The position numbers and the translations under genes are program-made. DNA of 64,000 nt from Paracoccaceae bacterium (GTDB lineage: Bacteria > Pseudomonadota > Alphaproteobacteria > Rhodobacterales > Rhodobacteraceae), in contig JASBSV010000005.1 of the NCBI GenBank assembly GCA_030148745.1, positions 27,217 through 91,216 on the forward strand, given 5' to 3'. The notes below the pieces were generated by a model, which searched no databases, was not told the origin of the DNA, and worked only from the letters and a program-made list of their open reading frames with translations. Positions 27,290 to 38,568 of the stretch are shown here, piece after piece. Position 1 is the stretch's first letter. The number at the start of each line of letters is the position of its first letter.

Positions 27290-27780
27290 GCCGCGCCTTG
27301 CTGAAATGGCCCGACAGGCGGTTGCGCTCGGTTGCAGAACCGGTCGCCGGGATCACTGATGAAATCCGCGCGATCTGGGCCGAAATGGTCGAGATCATGG
27401 ATGCCATGCCCGGTTATGGGCTGGCGGCGCCGCAGGTCGGCGTCATGCAGCGGCTTGCGGTCGTCGATTGTTCGCCCGAACGGGGAAAGGCGATCCTTTT
27501 GGCCAATCCCGAGGTTATCAGCGCGGGAACCGAACTTCGCGCCCATGAAGAGGCCAGCCCGAATTTGCCGGGCGTTTCGGCAACGCTGGAACGTCCCGCC
27601 AAGGTGATCGTGGGATTTACCGATCATCACGGGATGCGCGTCCGGCAGGAGTTTTCGGGCCTCTGGTCAACCAGCGTTCAACATCAGATCGATCATCTGA
27701 ACGGGCGCATGTTCTTTGATCGCCTGTCTCGGACCAAACGTGACATGCTGCTCAAGAAAGCCCGGAAAGGACGTGCCTGA
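27286..27780 (+). CDS. Peptide deformylase-like protein (copy 3), degenerate active site
   Basis: [10 protein letters not shown] retained, but EEASPNLPG in place of EGCLSxPG and QHQIDHLNG in place of QHExDH. Confidence 0.92.
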   Translation: MSRALLKWPDRRLRSVAEPVAGITDEIRAIWAEMVEIMDAMPGYGLAAPQVGVMQRLAVVDCSPERGKAILLANPEVISAGTELRAHEEASPNLPGVSATLERPAKVIVGFTDHHGMRVRQEFSGLWSTSVQHQIDHLNGRMFFDRLSRTKRDMLLKKARKGRA

Positions 27781-28679
27781 TGCGTGTGGTCTTTATTGGA
27801 ACCCCGGCGTTTTCGGTGCCGGCTCTGGATGCGATCACAGAGGCGGGGCACGAGGTTCTTTGTGTCTATACCCAGCCGCCGCGCCCTGCTGGGCGCGGCA
27901 AGAAGGAGCGCCCCTCGCAGGTGCATGAGTGCGCTTTGGCGCTGAACCTGCCGGTGCGCCATCCCGCCAGTCTGAAAGACCCCGGCGCCCAGACTGATTT
28001 TGCGGCGCTTGGCGCCGATGTCGCGGTTGTGGTGGCCTATGGTCTGATCCTGCCGCAAGCGGTTCTTGATGCGCCGCGCCGGGGCTGTCTGAATATCCAC
28101 GCCTCACTATTGCCGCGCTGGCGCGGGGCGGCGCCCATTCAGCGGGCGGTGATGGCCGGGGATGCCGAAACCGGCATTTCGATCATGCAGATGGAGGCAG
28201 GGCTGGACACAGGTCCGGTGCTGTTGGAACGGCGGCTGCCGATTTTGCCGCAAGATACCGCCGGCGATCTGCATGACCGGCTGGCCGGGCTTGGCGCGCG
28301 CTGCATTGTCGAGGCGCTTGAGGGGCTGGGCACGCTTGTGCCCGTGCCGCAACCGCGAGTCGGGGTCAGTTATGCCGAAAAAATTGACAAAGCCGAGGCG
28401 CGGATCGACTGGGCCGCGCCTGCCGCAGAGGTGGACCACAAGATACGCGGCCTGTCGCCCTTTCCGGGGGCATGGTGCGAGGTGTCGGGCGAGCGGGTGA
28501 AGATCCTGCGATCGCGCGTGGCCGAGGGGCAGGGACCGGCGGGGCAAGTTCTGACCGGAACCACCATTGCCTGCGGATCAGGCGCGGTAGAGCTTTTGGA
28601 GCTGCAAAGGGCGGGAAAGCGACCGCTGGACGCGGATGAGTTCCTGCGCGGAATTGAGATGCCCGCGCGGCTGGGCTGA
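27780..28679 (+). CDS. fmt: Methionyl-tRNA formyltransferase
   Basis: [61 protein letters not shown]. Confidence 0.96.
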   Translation: MRVVFIGTPAFSVPALDAITEAGHEVLCVYTQPPRPAGRGKKERPSQVHECALALNLPVRHPASLKDPGAQTDFAALGADVAVVVAYGLILPQAVLDAPRRGCLNIHASLLPRWRGAAPIQRAVMAGDAETGISIMQMEAGLDTGPVLLERRLPILPQDTAGDLHDRLAGLGARCIVEALEGLGTLVPVPQPRVGVSYAEKIDKAEARIDWAAPAAEVDHKIRGLSPFPGAWCEVSGERVKILRSRVAEGQGPAGQVLTGTTIACGSGAVELLELQRAGKRPLDADEFLRGIEMPARLG

Positions 28680-28749
28680 TCCGATTGCGCGCCTGCGGCG
28701 CATTCCTTCTGGCACTGCGTGCAAGCGTCGCTTCTGGCGCTGTCCGGCC

Positions 28750-29223
28750 TCAGGCCCCGGCCTTGCGCGCGGGTTTCTTGAAAGGCTCCATTCCCGCCCG
28801 CGCCAAAGCATCGGCGCGCTCGTTCTCGGGGTGGCCGGCATGGCCTTTGACCCACTCCCAGCTCACCTTGTGGCGCGCCTGAGCGGCGTCAAGCCTGCGC
28901 CAAAGGTCTTCGTTCTTGACCGGTTTTTTGGTCGAGGTCTTCCAGCCGTTCTTTTTCCAGCCATGAAGCCATTGGGTTATGCCGCCTTTCACATAGGCAC
29001 TGTCGGTGATCACGGTGATCGTCGACGGGCGGCTGAGTGCCTCAAGGACATGGATCGCGGCCAGAAGTTCCATCCGGTTATTGGTGGTCTCGGCCTCGCC
29101 GCCCTTTAGCTCGCGCTCCTTGATCAGCCGGTCACCATCGCGGGCGATCAGCAATGCGCCCCAGCCGCCGGGGCCGGGATTGCCCGAACAGGCGCCGTCG
29201 GTATAGGCAAAAAGCTCAGGCAT
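28750..29223 (-). CDS. rnhA: Ribonuclease HI
   Basis: [85 protein letters not shown]. Confidence 0.95.
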   Translation of the reverse strand: MPELFAYTDGACSGNPGPGGWGALLIARDGDRLIKERELKGGEAETTNNRMELLAAIHVLEALSRPSTITVITDSAYVKGGITQWLHGWKKNGWKTSTKKPVKNEDLWRRLDAAQARHKVSWEWVKGHAGHPENERADALARAGMEPFKKPARKAGA

Positions 29224-29806
29224 GGGACAGCACCGTGATCCAGGGCGAAATTTCGCCGGAAAGTCCCGCATCCTCGCCCAGGGCGACGGTCGCAATCTTG
29301 AACCCGGCCCGGCCCAGACGATCGGTCAGATCGGCCTGATCGTAATAGGTATAGAACCGTCCGATCTTGTCGCGCCCTGACCCGGCGCCGAGTTTCATGC
29401 CGATATGAAACGCACCGCCCGGGCGCAGGGCGCGGCGGACGGCGGAAAGATGGCGCGCAAATTCCTCGCGCCTTGCGTGCAAAAGGCTGAAGTTGGCCCA
29501 GATACCGTCATATGCCGCAACTGTATCGAGATCGTCAAAACCGGCAAGCCGTGTTGTCACGCCCGGCTGGCGCGCGGCAAGGCGCAGCATTTCTGCGGAC
29601 ATATCCCAGGCTTCGACCACAAAACCCCGGGCGGCCATCACGCCCGCGGCGCGCCCCGGTCCCGCGCCCAGATCCAGAACCGCACCGCCCGGAGCAACGC
29701 TATCCATGAACTCAAGAAGCTGGCGGTCGGGCGCACCCTTGCTGAGCATCGCGGCGTAATCCTCGGCGCGGGCATCATAGGTGTCGATCGTGGTCTTGTC
29801 GGGCAT
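29216..29806 (-). CDS. Class I SAM-dependent methyltransferase
   Basis: [32 protein letters not shown]; overlaps the rnhA start. Confidence 0.87.
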   Translation of the reverse strand: MPDKTTIDTYDARAEDYAAMLSKGAPDRQLLEFMDSVAPGGAVLDLGAGPGRAAGVMAARGFVVEAWDMSAEMLRLAARQPGVTTRLAGFDDLDTVAAYDGIWANFSLLHARREEFARHLSAVRRALRPGGAFHIGMKLGAGSGRDKIGRFYTYYDQADLTDRLGRAGFKIATVALGEDAGLSGEISPWITVLSHA

Positions 29807-29847
29807 GGATCATTGCGCCTTTCTGATCGGCCGCTGGCCAAAGCGCA

Positions 29848-30804
29848 TCATGCCGGTTCGCGCAAAACGCGGGGGACTTTGAACTCGACGTTTTCAGTCG
29901 CGGTTTCGACCTGCTGGATTGTAACCTCGTACCGGCCCGAGAACGCGTCAATCACCTCGTCGATCAGAACCTCGGGTGCCGAGGCGCCGGCAGTGATCCC
30001 GATCGTCCTGATGCCATCCAATGCGCGCCAGTCGATATCACTGGCGCGCTGCACCAGCTGCGAATAGGCGCAACCCGCCTTGGCGCCAACCTCGACCAGA
30101 CGGCGCGAGTTCGATGAGTTCGGCGCACCGATAACCAATATCGCGTCGGCCTGCGGCGCCATGGCTTTGACTGCGTTCTGGCGGTTGGTCGTCGCATAGC
30201 AGATGTCCTCCTTATGCGGGCCGACGATCTGCGGAAACCGGGCCTGAAGCGCCGCGACGATATCGCTGGTGTCATCCACCGAAAGCGTGGTCTGCGTGAT
30301 AAAGGCCAGTTGCGCGGGATCGCGGGGCGTCAGACCGGCCACATCCGCGACGTTTTCAACCAGCAAAACCTCGCCCGGGGGCAGCTGGCCCATTGTGCCG
30401 ACGGTTTCGGGGTGGCCCCGATGCCCGATCATGACAAGCTGCAACCCGTTCTGGTGGTGGCGCTCGGCTTCGATATGAACCTTGCTGACCAAGGGGCAGG
30501 TCGCATCGACAAAAATCATCTCGCGCCGCGCGGCCTCGGCCGGCACGGCCTTGGGCACGCCATGGGCGGAAAAGACCACCGGGTGGTCGCCCGGGCATTC
30601 GTCAAGCTCTTCTACAAAAACCGCCCCCTGCGCGCGCAGCCCGTCGACGACATATTTGTTGTGAACGATTTCATGGCGCACAAAGACCGGCGCGCCCCAT
30701 TTCTCCAGCGCCATTTCCACGATTTTTATCGCCCGGTCCACGCCGGCGCAGAAACCGCGCGGCGCGGCAAGAAAAACGGTAAGGGGCGGCTTGGCCATTG
30801 GCAT
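29848..30804 (-). CDS. ispH: 4-hydroxy-3-methylbut-2-enyl diphosphate reductase
   Basis: [72 protein letters not shown]. Confidence 0.96.
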   Translation of the reverse strand: MPMAKPPLTVFLAAPRGFCAGVDRAIKIVEMALEKWGAPVFVRHEIVHNKYVVDGLRAQGAVFVEELDECPGDHPVVFSAHGVPKAVPAEAARREMIFVDATCPLVSKVHIEAERHHQNGLQLVMIGHRGHPETVGTMGQLPPGEVLLVENVADVAGLTPRDPAQLAFITQTTLSVDDTSDIVAALQARFPQIVGPHKEDICYATTNRQNAVKAMAPQADAILVIGAPNSSNSRRLVEVGAKAGCAYSQLVQRASDIDWRALDGIRTIGITAGASAPEVLIDEVIDAFSGRYEVTIQQVETATENVEFKVPRVLREPA

Positions 30805-30911
30805 CTCCTATCGCGTTGGACCTAAGCAATCGTGCCAATGACGTCCAGATTTTTTACCATCGGCGGCGCGGATTTGCCGGATCCGGGATCTTGCTATCCG
30901 GCCCCGGCGGA

Positions 30912-30946
30912 TAAAAAACGGCCGACCCGCACTCAGCGGGCCGGCC
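30912..30946 (-). terminator. Rho-independent terminator for the NYN-domain gene
   Basis: Minus strand GGCCGgCCCGC-tgagt-GCGGGtCGGCC followed by GTTTTTTAT (11 bp stem with one mismatch, then a T-run). Confidence 0.85.
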
Positions 30947-30978
30947 AGATATCGCTTTGGCCTGCGATCAGCGCTTGA

Positions 30979-31551
30979 TCAGTCGAGCGCGACTTCAAAC
31001 TCCTGATCGGCCTCGCGCGGCTCGCGCGGCGGTCTGCCGATCACATCCCGCAACTCTTCCAGTTCGATGAAATTATCCGCCTGACGGCGAAGCTCATCGG
31101 CGATCATCGGCGGGTGCGAGCGGATGGTCGAAACAACCGAGACCCTGACACCCTGACGTTGAAGGCTTTCGATCAGCGGCCGAAAATCCCCATCGCCCGA
31201 GAACAAAACAATGTGATCGACCCGGGGGGCCAATTCCATTGCATCCACCGTCAGCTCGATATCCATATTGCCTTTGACCTTCTTGCGACCTTGGCTGTCG
31301 GTGTATTCTTTCGCTGGTTTGGTAACCATGGAAAACCCGTTGTAATGCAGCCAGTCCACCAAGGGGCGAATGGGTGAATATTCGTCGTTTTCCAGCAGGG
31401 CAGTGTAATAGAAAGCCCGCAAAAGCTTGCCACGCCGCATAAACTCTTGGCGCAGAAGCTTGTAATCTATATCAAACCCGAGCGACTTTGCCGCCGCATA
31501 CAGGTTTGACCCGTCAATGAACAGCGCCAGCCGTTCGTCCCGATAAAACAT
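30979..31551 (-). CDS. NYN domain (LabA/DUF88-like) protein
   Basis: ERLALFIDGSNLYAAAKSLGFDIDY; DIELTVDAMELAPRVDHIVLFSGDGDFRPLIESLQRQGVRVSVVS. Confidence 0.92.
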   Translation of the reverse strand: MFYRDERLALFIDGSNLYAAAKSLGFDIDYKLLRQEFMRRGKLLRAFYYTALLENDEYSPIRPLVDWLHYNGFSMVTKPAKEYTDSQGRKKVKGNMDIELTVDAMELAPRVDHIVLFSGDGDFRPLIESLQRQGVRVSVVSTIRSHPPMIADELRRQADNFIELEELRDVIGRPPREPREADQEFEVALD

Positions 31552-31669
31552 GGGGTCATCCTTCTGATATTCGGCCCCGCGCGTGTTCCGTGAGTGTGAG
31601 TGGTGAGTGAGTGGTTGGTCGAAAAAAATAAAATCGCGAGACCATCTTTAAAAATAGGGAAAAATCAGG

Positions 31670-32260
31670 ATGTCGCAACCCTCTGGTACCGAAGGCCGCT
31701 CTGAATTGGCATTGGTTGCCCTAGGGGCAAACGTTACGTCATCATTTGGCACGCCCGCTGAAACGCTTGCCGCGGCAATTGACCGGCTAAGGCGCGAAGG
31801 CATCGTGATTCGCGCGATCAGCCGTTTTTATGCGACCCCCTGCTTCCCGGTCGGGGCCGGCCCGGACTATGTAAATGCGGCGATTTCGGTGCAGACAACG
31901 CTTGACGCTGCGGACTTTTTGAAGGTGCTGCATGAGGTCGAGGCGCAATTCGGCCGCGAAAGGGTCGAGCGTTGGGGGCAAAGGACGCTCGATCTGGACC
32001 TTATCGCCTTTGGCCAGAAAATCGCGCCGGATGTCGATACTTTTGAGCATTGGCGCGCTTTACCCGCTGATTTGCAGAAGATGCGCGCGCCTGATCAGCT
32101 TATCCTGCCGCACCCGCGGGTTCAGGATCGCGCTTTCGTTCTGGTTCCGCTGAGCGATGTGGCGCCCGATTGGCGGCACCCGGTTCTTGACCGCAGCGTA
32201 ACCGAAATGCTGAGCTATCTGGACAGGGACGATATTGCTCAGGTGCGGCCTTTTGAATAA
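31670..32260 (+). CDS. folK: 2-amino-4-hydroxy-6-hydroxymethyldihydropteridine diphosphokinase
   Basis: [86 protein letters not shown]. Confidence 0.94.
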   Translation: MSQPSGTEGRSELALVALGANVTSSFGTPAETLAAAIDRLRREGIVIRAISRFYATPCFPVGAGPDYVNAAISVQTTLDAADFLKVLHEVEAQFGRERVERWGQRTLDLDLIAFGQKIAPDVDTFEHWRALPADLQKMRAPDQLILPHPRVQDRAFVLVPLSDVAPDWRHPVLDRSVTEMLSYLDRDDIAQVRPFE

Positions 32261-32352
32261 GGCAATACCTGCTTGTCATTCTGCGGCTTCATGCATATGT
32301 AACGACCTTCATAGAATTGCCGTTTTCCCGCCCGCTGTTTCAGGAGACACCG

Positions 32353-32706
32353 ATGGCCCGCGTTACTGTTGAAGATTGCGTCGATAAAGTTCCCAACCGG
32401 TTCGAGCTTGTCATGCTTGCCTCGCACCGCGCGCGCGAGATCGCCTCGGGTGCTGAACTGACGCTGGATCGCGACAACGACAAGAACCCGGTCGTCGCGC
32501 TGCGCGAGATCGCCGAGGAAACACAGAGCGCCGATGAACTGCGTGAGCGGATGATCGAGAGCCATCAGACCCAGATCGAAGTGGACGAGCCGGAAGAAGA
32601 CGCCATGGCGCTTTTGATGGGCGCCGAAGCCGACAAGCCGGCCGAAGACGACATGTCCGAAGAAAAACTTCTGCGGGCACTGATGGAAGCGCAGGAGCAG
32701 CGGTAA
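32353..32706 (+). CDS. rpoZ: DNA-directed RNA polymerase omega subunit
   Basis: [55 protein letters not shown]; upstream of rel. Confidence 0.96.
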   Translation: MARVTVEDCVDKVPNRFELVMLASHRAREIASGAELTLDRDNDKNPVVALREIAEETQSADELRERMIESHQTQIEVDEPEEDAMALLMGAEADKPAEDDMSEEKLLRALMEAQEQR

Positions 32707-32739
32707 GGCCGCACCCAAATCGGGAAGGCATGGGGCCAG

Positions 32740-34905
32740 ATGATCAAAGCCGAAGATCTGATCGCGCTGGTCCGCAACTATAACCCTCGTACAAACGAGG
32801 AGTTGATCCGCACGGCATTTGATTACGGCGCGCGTATGCATGAAGGGCAGTTCCGTTATTCGGGCGAGCCCTATTTCAGCCATCCCGTCGAAGTTGCCGC
32901 GATTTTGACCGAGCAGCAGATGGATGATGCGACGATCATCACGGCGTTGCTGCACGATACCATCGAAGATACCAAATCCACCTACGGTGAGATCAAGAAG
33001 ATCTTTGGCGAAGAGATTGCCGAGCTGGTGGATGGGGTCACGAAACTGACCAATCTTCAGCTCTCCTCGACCGAGACAAAACAGTCCGAAAATTTCCGCA
33101 AACTGTTCATGGCAATGTCCAAGGATCTGCGGGTCATTCTGGTCAAGCTGGCGGACCGGCTGCACAATATGCGCACCATCCGCTCGATGCGGCAGGATAA
33201 GCAGATCCAGAAGTCGCGTGAGACAATGGATATCTATGCGCCCCTTGCCGGCCGGATGGGTATGCAGTGGATGCGGGACGAGCTGGAGGATCTGGCTTTC
33301 AAGGTGCTTAACCCCGAGGGGCGCGCCTCGATCATTCGCCGTTTCATCACGCTTCAGAAAGAAACCGGCGATGTGATCCACAAGATCACCAGCGATATCG
33401 AGGCCGAGCTGGAGCGTGAAAAGATCGAAGCCGAGGTGTTTGGCCGCGCCAAGAAACCCTATTCGATCTGGCGCAAGATGCGTGAAAAGGATCAGGGGTT
33501 TTCCCGCCTGTCCGATATTTACGGCTTTCGGGTGATTACCAATTCGGAATCCGACTGTTACCGGACATTGGGTGCGATCCACCAACGCTGGCGCGCGGTT
33601 CCCGGTCGGTTCAAGGATTACATCAGTCAGCCGAAATCGAACGGTTACCGATCGATCCACACAACCGTTTCGGGCCGTGACGGCAAGCGCGTCGAGGTTC
33701 AGATCAGAACCCGCGAGATGCATGAAGTGGCCGAGGCAGGCGTTGCCGCGCATTGGTCTTACCGCGACGGTGAGCGGGTTCAGAACCCCTTTGCGGTCGA
33801 TCCTGCCAAATGGATATCCTCACTGACCGAGCGCTTCGGAACTGCCGAAGATCATGATGAGTTTCTCGAACACGTCAAACTGGAAATGTACGCCGACCAA
33901 GTGTTCTGCTTTACGCCCAAGGGCGATGTGGTCAAGCTGCCGCGCGGGGCAACGCCGCTGGATTACGCCTATGCGATCCACACGCGGATCGGCGACAGCT
34001 GTGTCGGTGCCAAGGTTGACGGGTTGCGGGTGCCGCTGTGGACCCGGCTGAAAAACGGCCAGTCGGTCGAGATCATGACCGCCGAGGGCCAGCGCCCGCA
34101 GGCGACATGGATCGATATCGTGATCACCGGGCGGGCGAAATCGGCGATCCGGCGCAGCCTGCGTGAAGAAGACAAGGAACGCTATATCAAACTGGGCCGT
34201 GAACTGGCGCGCGTGGCCTTTGAGCATGTGGGCAAGCGCGCGACCGACAAGGCATTGGGGACGGCGGCGAAAAAGCTGAACCTTGACGACGTCGACGACC
34301 TTCTGGCCCAGCTTGGCAGCGCCGAGATCAACGGCCGCGACGTTGTCGATGCCCTTTACCCCAATCTCGCGCCGCGCGGCGGAGAAGAGATCGACCCAGC
34401 GCGCACAATCGTTGGCCTGTCGCCCGATCAGCACTATGACCGCGCCACCTGTTGCCAGCCGGTGCCGGGCGAACGCATTGTCGGGATTACCTATCGCGGC
34501 AAAGGTGTGGTCGTTCACGCCATCGACTGTGACACTCTGGCCGAGATGGAGGACCAGCTGGATCGCTGGGTCGATGTGCAATGGTCCTCGGGCCGGCACC
34601 CGGCTGTCCACAGCGTCACCCTCAGGCTGACGATCTCGAACAATGCCGGGGTCATGGGGCGCGTCTGTACCGTTATCGGCGAACAGAACGCCAATATCTC
34701 GGATATGATATTTCTGGATCGTAAACCGGATTATTACCGACTTCTGGTTGACGTGGACATTCGCGATGTCGCGCATTTGCATCAGGTGCTGACGGCGCTG
34801 GAAGCTGAAAGCGATGTGGCGGCAGTTGAGCGCCACCGCGATCCGTCCCGGCGCGGCGAAGTGTTGGCAGCGGCGGCAGAGGGGGATCAGAAACTTGGTG
34901 TTTAA
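32740..34905 (+). CDS. rel: Bifunctional (p)ppGpp synthetase/hydrolase (Rel/SpoT)
   Basis: HD region TALLHDTIEDTKSTYGEI; synthetase region YGFRVITNSESDCYRTLGAIHQRWRAVPGRFKDYISQPKSNGYRSIHTTV; TGS and ACT domains. Confidence 0.96.
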   Translation: MIKAEDLIALVRNYNPRTNEELIRTAFDYGARMHEGQFRYSGEPYFSHPVEVAAILTEQQMDDATIITALLHDTIEDTKSTYGEIKKIFGEEIAELVDGVTKLTNLQLSSTETKQSENFRKLFMAMSKDLRVILVKLADRLHNMRTIRSMRQDKQIQKSRETMDIYAPLAGRMGMQWMRDELEDLAFKVLNPEGRASIIRRFITLQKETGDVIHKITSDIEAELEREKIEAEVFGRAKKPYSIWRKMREKDQGFSRLSDIYGFRVITNSESDCYRTLGAIHQRWRAVPGRFKDYISQPKSNGYRSIHTTVSGRDGKRVEVQIRTREMHEVAEAGVAAHWSYRDGERVQNPFAVDPAKWISSLTERFGTAEDHDEFLEHVKLEMYADQVFCFTPKGDVVKLPRGATPLDYAYAIHTRIGDSCVGAKVDGLRVPLWTRLKNGQSVEIMTAEGQRPQATWIDIVITGRAKSAIRRSLREEDKERYIKLGRELARVAFEHVGKRATDKALGTAAKKLNLDDVDDLLAQLGSAEINGRDVVDALYPNLAPRGGEEIDPARTIVGLSPDQHYDRATCCQPVPGERIVGITYRGKGVVVHAIDCDTLAEMEDQLDRWVDVQWSSGRHPAVHSVTLRLTISNNAGVMGRVCTVIGEQNANISDMIFLDRKPDYYRLLVDVDIRDVAHLHQVLTALEAESDVAAVERHRDPSRRGEVLAAAAEGDQKLGV

Positions 34906-35533
34906 ACGCCGAAACCGACGCCCTTGGTGGAAGGTTCTGTACGAGGCGGTCTGGCCCCGCGGTGGCTGGAAGCGGGCGTTCTATTATGTAAAGCACCGCG
35001 TTCGCCGGTTGCCGGACCCGCCCCACCGTATCGCGCGCGGGATATTTGCCGGGGTGTTCACCACCTTTACCCCCTTTTACGGGCTGCATTTCGTTATCGC
35101 GGCGCTGATCGCGCTGATCGTGCGTGGCAACGTCGTGGCCGCCCTTCTGGCGACGTTTTTTGGCAATCCTCTGACCTATGTGCCGATCGGGGTGATCGCA
35201 CTCAACACCGGCCATTTTTTGCTGGGATCGCAACTGAAATACGGTGTCGACAAGTCGCTCTTTGCCAATTTCCGTGATGCCGGGCGCGACTTGTTCGACA
35301 ACTTTATTGCGATCTTCACAGATCAAACCACAAATTGGTCAGGCCTCGCGCAATTCTGGCACGATGTTTTCTTTCCCTATCTGATTGGCGGGATTCTGCC
35401 CGGTCTGATCGCCGGTCTGATTGCCTATTATCTCTCGGTTCCGGTGATCTCCGTCTATCAGAACCGGCGCAAGGGGCGGATCAAAAAGAAGCTCGCCGAG
35501 TTGCGTAACAAAAAGACCAAGCATGTGGACTAG
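34898..35533 (+). CDS. DUF2062 domain-containing membrane protein
   Basis: ARGIFAGVFTTFTPFYGLHFVIAALIALIVRGNVVAALLATFFGNPLTYVPI; GTG start overlaps the rel 3' end. Confidence 0.85.
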   Translation: MFKRRNRRPWWKVLYEAVWPRGGWKRAFYYVKHRVRRLPDPPHRIARGIFAGVFTTFTPFYGLHFVIAALIALIVRGNVVAALLATFFGNPLTYVPIGVIALNTGHFLLGSQLKYGVDKSLFANFRDAGRDLFDNFIAIFTDQTTNWSGLAQFWHDVFFPYLIGGILPGLIAGLIAYYLSVPVISVYQNRRKGRIKKKLAELRNKKTKHVD

Positions 35534-35584
35534 GTCTGGACGCCTCATGCCGAACCCACTACCTCTCGGTGCAAGGAGAATTCA

Positions 35585-36337
35585 ATGACCCCCAGATCCC
35601 CGCTCAGGCTTGGTGTGAACATTGATCATGTTGCGACGGTTCGCAACGCCCGTGGAAGCGCCTATCCCGATCCGCTGAGGGCAGCGAAGCTTGCGCAAAA
35701 GGCAGGCGCCGATGGCATTACCGCCCATCTTCGCGAAGACAGACGTCATATATCAGATGCCGATATCGACGGGTTGATGTCTGTTCTCGATATCCCTCTG
35801 AATTTCGAAATGGCCGCGACCGCCGAGATGCAGTCGATCGCGCTGCGATACAAACCGCATGCCGTCTGTCTGGTCCCCGAAAAGCGCGAGGAACGCACGA
35901 CCGAAGGCGGGCTTGAGGTCGCGCGCGAGGAAAACCGGCTTGCCCATTTCATCGCCCCGCTGGCCGAGGCCGGCTGCAGGGTGTCGATTTTCATCGCCGC
36001 GGACGCCCGCCAGATCGAGGCGGCGCATCGTATCGGCGCGGCGGTTATCGAGCTGCATACAGGGGCCTATTGCGATGCCCATGCCGAAGGGCGCCTGACA
36101 GAGCGCGACGAAGAGCTGGCGCGCCTGCGTGAGATGTCGGCCTATGCGCATTCGCTGGGTCTTGAGGTGCATGCCGGTCACGGGCTGACCTATGACACGG
36201 TCAAACCCATCGCGGCGTTCCCCGAGGTGAAAGAGCTGAATATCGGTCACTTCCTGATTGGTGAGGCTATTTTTCTGGGGCTGGAACCGGCGATTGGCCA
36301 TATGCGGCAACTGATGGATGAGGCGCGCGCAGAATGA
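35585..36337 (+). CDS. pdxJ: Pyridoxine 5'-phosphate synthase
   Basis: [68 protein letters not shown]. Confidence 0.97.
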   Translation: MTPRSPLRLGVNIDHVATVRNARGSAYPDPLRAAKLAQKAGADGITAHLREDRRHISDADIDGLMSVLDIPLNFEMAATAEMQSIALRYKPHAVCLVPEKREERTTEGGLEVAREENRLAHFIAPLAEAGCRVSIFIAADARQIEAAHRIGAAVIELHTGAYCDAHAEGRLTERDEELARLREMSAYAHSLGLEVHAGHGLTYDTVKPIAAFPEVKELNIGHFLIGEAIFLGLEPAIGHMRQLMDEARAE

Positions 36338-37314
36338 AGGCGGCCTGGTACGAAGGGTTCGGGCCCGCCGCATCGGTGCTGACTGTCGGTCAGATGGCCG
36401 ACCCCGCACCGGGTGCGGGCGAGGTTCTGGTGCGCATTCGCGCATCGGGGGTGAACCCGTCGGACGTAAAGATGCGCGCCGGTGCGCGGCCCGGTGCGGT
36501 AATGGAATGGCCCCGCATCATCCCCCATTCGGATGGCGCCGGGGTGATCGAGGCTGTGGGAAAGGGCGTTGATCCGGCCCGCGTCGGTCAAAGGGTCTGG
36601 ATCTGGAACGGCCAGTGGAAGCGTCCCTTTGGCACGGCGGCGGAACTGATCGCGCTGCCCGCTGAACAGGCGGTACAACTGCCCGATAATACCGAATTTT
36701 CCGAAGGCGCTTGTTTCGGTATTCCGGCCATGACGGCATGGTATGCGCTGTTTGCCGATGGGCCGATCGACGGCAAGACAGTGCTGGTCACCGGCGGCGC
36801 CGGAACGGTCGGGCGATATGCCTGCCAGATGGCGCGCCTGGGCGGGGCGCGGGTGATCACAACCGTTTCGTCGCCGCAAAAGGCCCAGCATTCGACAGCA
36901 GAAGAGTGGGTGGATTATCGGCAGGCGGATGTGGCCGCGGCGGTTCTGGATTTGACGGACGGGGCGGGCGTTGACCGTATCGTCGAAGTTGATTTTGCCG
37001 CAAATCAGGCTGCCTCGCTTGCGCTGATCAAACCCGGCGGGGTGATTGCGTCATATGCGTCAGCCTCGCAGATGCGCCCGAGTTTGGATTTCTATCCCTT
37101 CATGTTCAAGAACACCTCTCTTCGGATGCTGATCGTCTATCTTCTGGATCCCCAGACCCGCCGACGCGGCGAGGCGCAGCTGACCCAATGGCTGGAGGCC
37201 GGGGCGCTTAGCCATGCAGTTGTGCCTGCTGGCAATCTGACTGAGGTAGCTAAGGCCCACGCCATGGTTGAAGCGGGTCAAAAGCTTGGCACTGTGGTGG
37301 TCGATATCTCATGA
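36334..37314 (+). CDS. NADPH:quinone reductase-like MDR family oxidoreductase
   Basis: [53 protein letters not shown]. Confidence 0.9.
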   Translation: MKAAWYEGFGPAASVLTVGQMADPAPGAGEVLVRIRASGVNPSDVKMRAGARPGAVMEWPRIIPHSDGAGVIEAVGKGVDPARVGQRVWIWNGQWKRPFGTAAELIALPAEQAVQLPDNTEFSEGACFGIPAMTAWYALFADGPIDGKTVLVTGGAGTVGRYACQMARLGGARVITTVSSPQKAQHSTAEEWVDYRQADVAAAVLDLTDGAGVDRIVEVDFAANQAASLALIKPGGVIASYASASQMRPSLDFYPFMFKNTSLRMLIVYLLDPQTRRRGEAQLTQWLEAGALSHAVVPAGNLTEVAKAHAMVEAGQKLGTVVVDIS

Positions 37315-37327
37315 CGCGTGGCTGCAA

Positions 37328-37729
37328 ATGATATTGGGCATCGGCACCGATCTTGCAAACATCGAGCGTATCGAACGAACGCTCGACCGTTTCGGAGACA
37401 GGTTCCGCAACCGCGTATTTACCCCGACCGAGCAGCGCAAGGCAGAGCGCCGCAAAGACACCGCCGGAACCTATGCCAAGCGCTGGGCCGCGAAGGAGGC
37501 CTGTTCAAAGGCGCTGGGAACCGGTCTTCGGATGGGGATCGCGTGGAAGGATATGGCCGTCAGCAACCTGCGCAGCGGCCAGCCGGTGATGGAGGTCACC
37601 GGCTGGGCTGCCGAGCGCCTGAAAGAAATGACGCCCCCAGGCCATCGCGCAATCATTCACGTGACATTGACCGACGATCACCCTTGGGCACAGGCCTTTG
37701 TCGTGATCGAGGCCCGTGCCGAAACTTGA
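37328..37729 (+). CDS. acpS: Holo-[acyl-carrier-protein] synthase
   Basis: [56 protein letters not shown]. Confidence 0.95.
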   Translation: MILGIGTDLANIERIERTLDRFGDRFRNRVFTPTEQRKAERRKDTAGTYAKRWAAKEACSKALGTGLRMGIAWKDMAVSNLRSGQPVMEVTGWAAERLKEMTPPGHRAIIHVTLTDDHPWAQAFVVIEARAET

Positions 37730-37782
37730 CACTAACTGCCCCGGGCCTCATGTAGCCCGGGACCCCAACCTACGAGGAACTC

Positions 37783-38568
37783 ATGGCCAGCAAGGCAGAA
37801 AAACAGGACGGTCTTTTTGAGACCGTGAAGACGATTGTTTACGCGCTGCTTATCGCAGGTGTCTTCCGCACACTCTTTTTTCAGCCCTTCTGGATCCCCT
37901 CGGCGTCGATGAAAGATACCCTGCTGGTCGGTGATTTTCTTTTCGTCAACAAAATGGCATACGGGTATGCTAAGGTCAGCTGCCCGTTCTCGCTCTGCCC
38001 GATTTCGGGGCGGCTGTTTGCCTCGCAGCCCAAGCGCGGTGACGTCGTGGTTTTCCGCCACCCTGTCAACGGGCAGGATTTCATCAAACGTCTGATCGGC
38101 CTGCCCGGTGACAAGATTCAGGTGACCAACGGTCTTTTGTCGATCAACGGCAAACCTGTCGTCGTCAAACCGGATGGGGTTTTTACAGAGATCTATCAGC
38201 GTCAGGGCCCGGTCGGAAACTATCCGCAATGCGCCAACGCACCGGTGGGGATCGGCGGAATTTGTAAAAAGGACAAATTCATCGAAACGCTGCCCAATGG
38301 TGTAAGCCACTCGATCCTCGAAATCGGGCCGCGCCGCGCTGATAATACACCTGTCTTTACCGTGCCCGAGGGAAAGTATTTCTTCATGGGTGACAACCGC
38401 GACAACTCGACCGACAGCCGGTTTGCGCAATCCGAAGGCGGCGTGGGCTTTGTCCCGTTCGAGAACCTGATCGGCCGCGCGGACCGGATCATGTTCTCAT
38501 CGGCGGGACGGTCGCTGCTCTATTTCTGGACATGGCGGTCCGATCGTTTCTTCAAGAGGATCGAGTGA
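37783..38568 (+). CDS. lepB: Signal peptidase I
   Basis: [58 protein letters not shown]. Confidence 0.96.
   Translation: MASKAEKQDGLFETVKTIVYALLIAGVFRTLFFQPFWIPSASMKDTLLVGDFLFVNKMAYGYAKVSCPFSLCPISGRLFASQPKRGDVVVFRHPVNGQDFIKRLIGLPGDKIQVTNGLLSINGKPVVVKPDGVFTEIYQRQGPVGNYPQCANAPVGIGGICKKDKFIETLPNGVSHSILEIGPRRADNTPVFTVPEGKYFFMGDNRDNSTDSRFAQSEGGVGFVPFENLIGRADRIMFSSAGRSLLYFWTWRSDRFFKRIE

Noticed and set aside
32239-33753. 504-aa minus-strand ORF
   Set aside because: Antisense to rpoZ and rel, both clearly real; shadow ORF.
37740-37761. CCCGGGC/GCCCGGG hairpin between acpS and lepB
   Set aside because: 7-bp stem with no T-run in a likely continuous operon; could be attenuation or chance.
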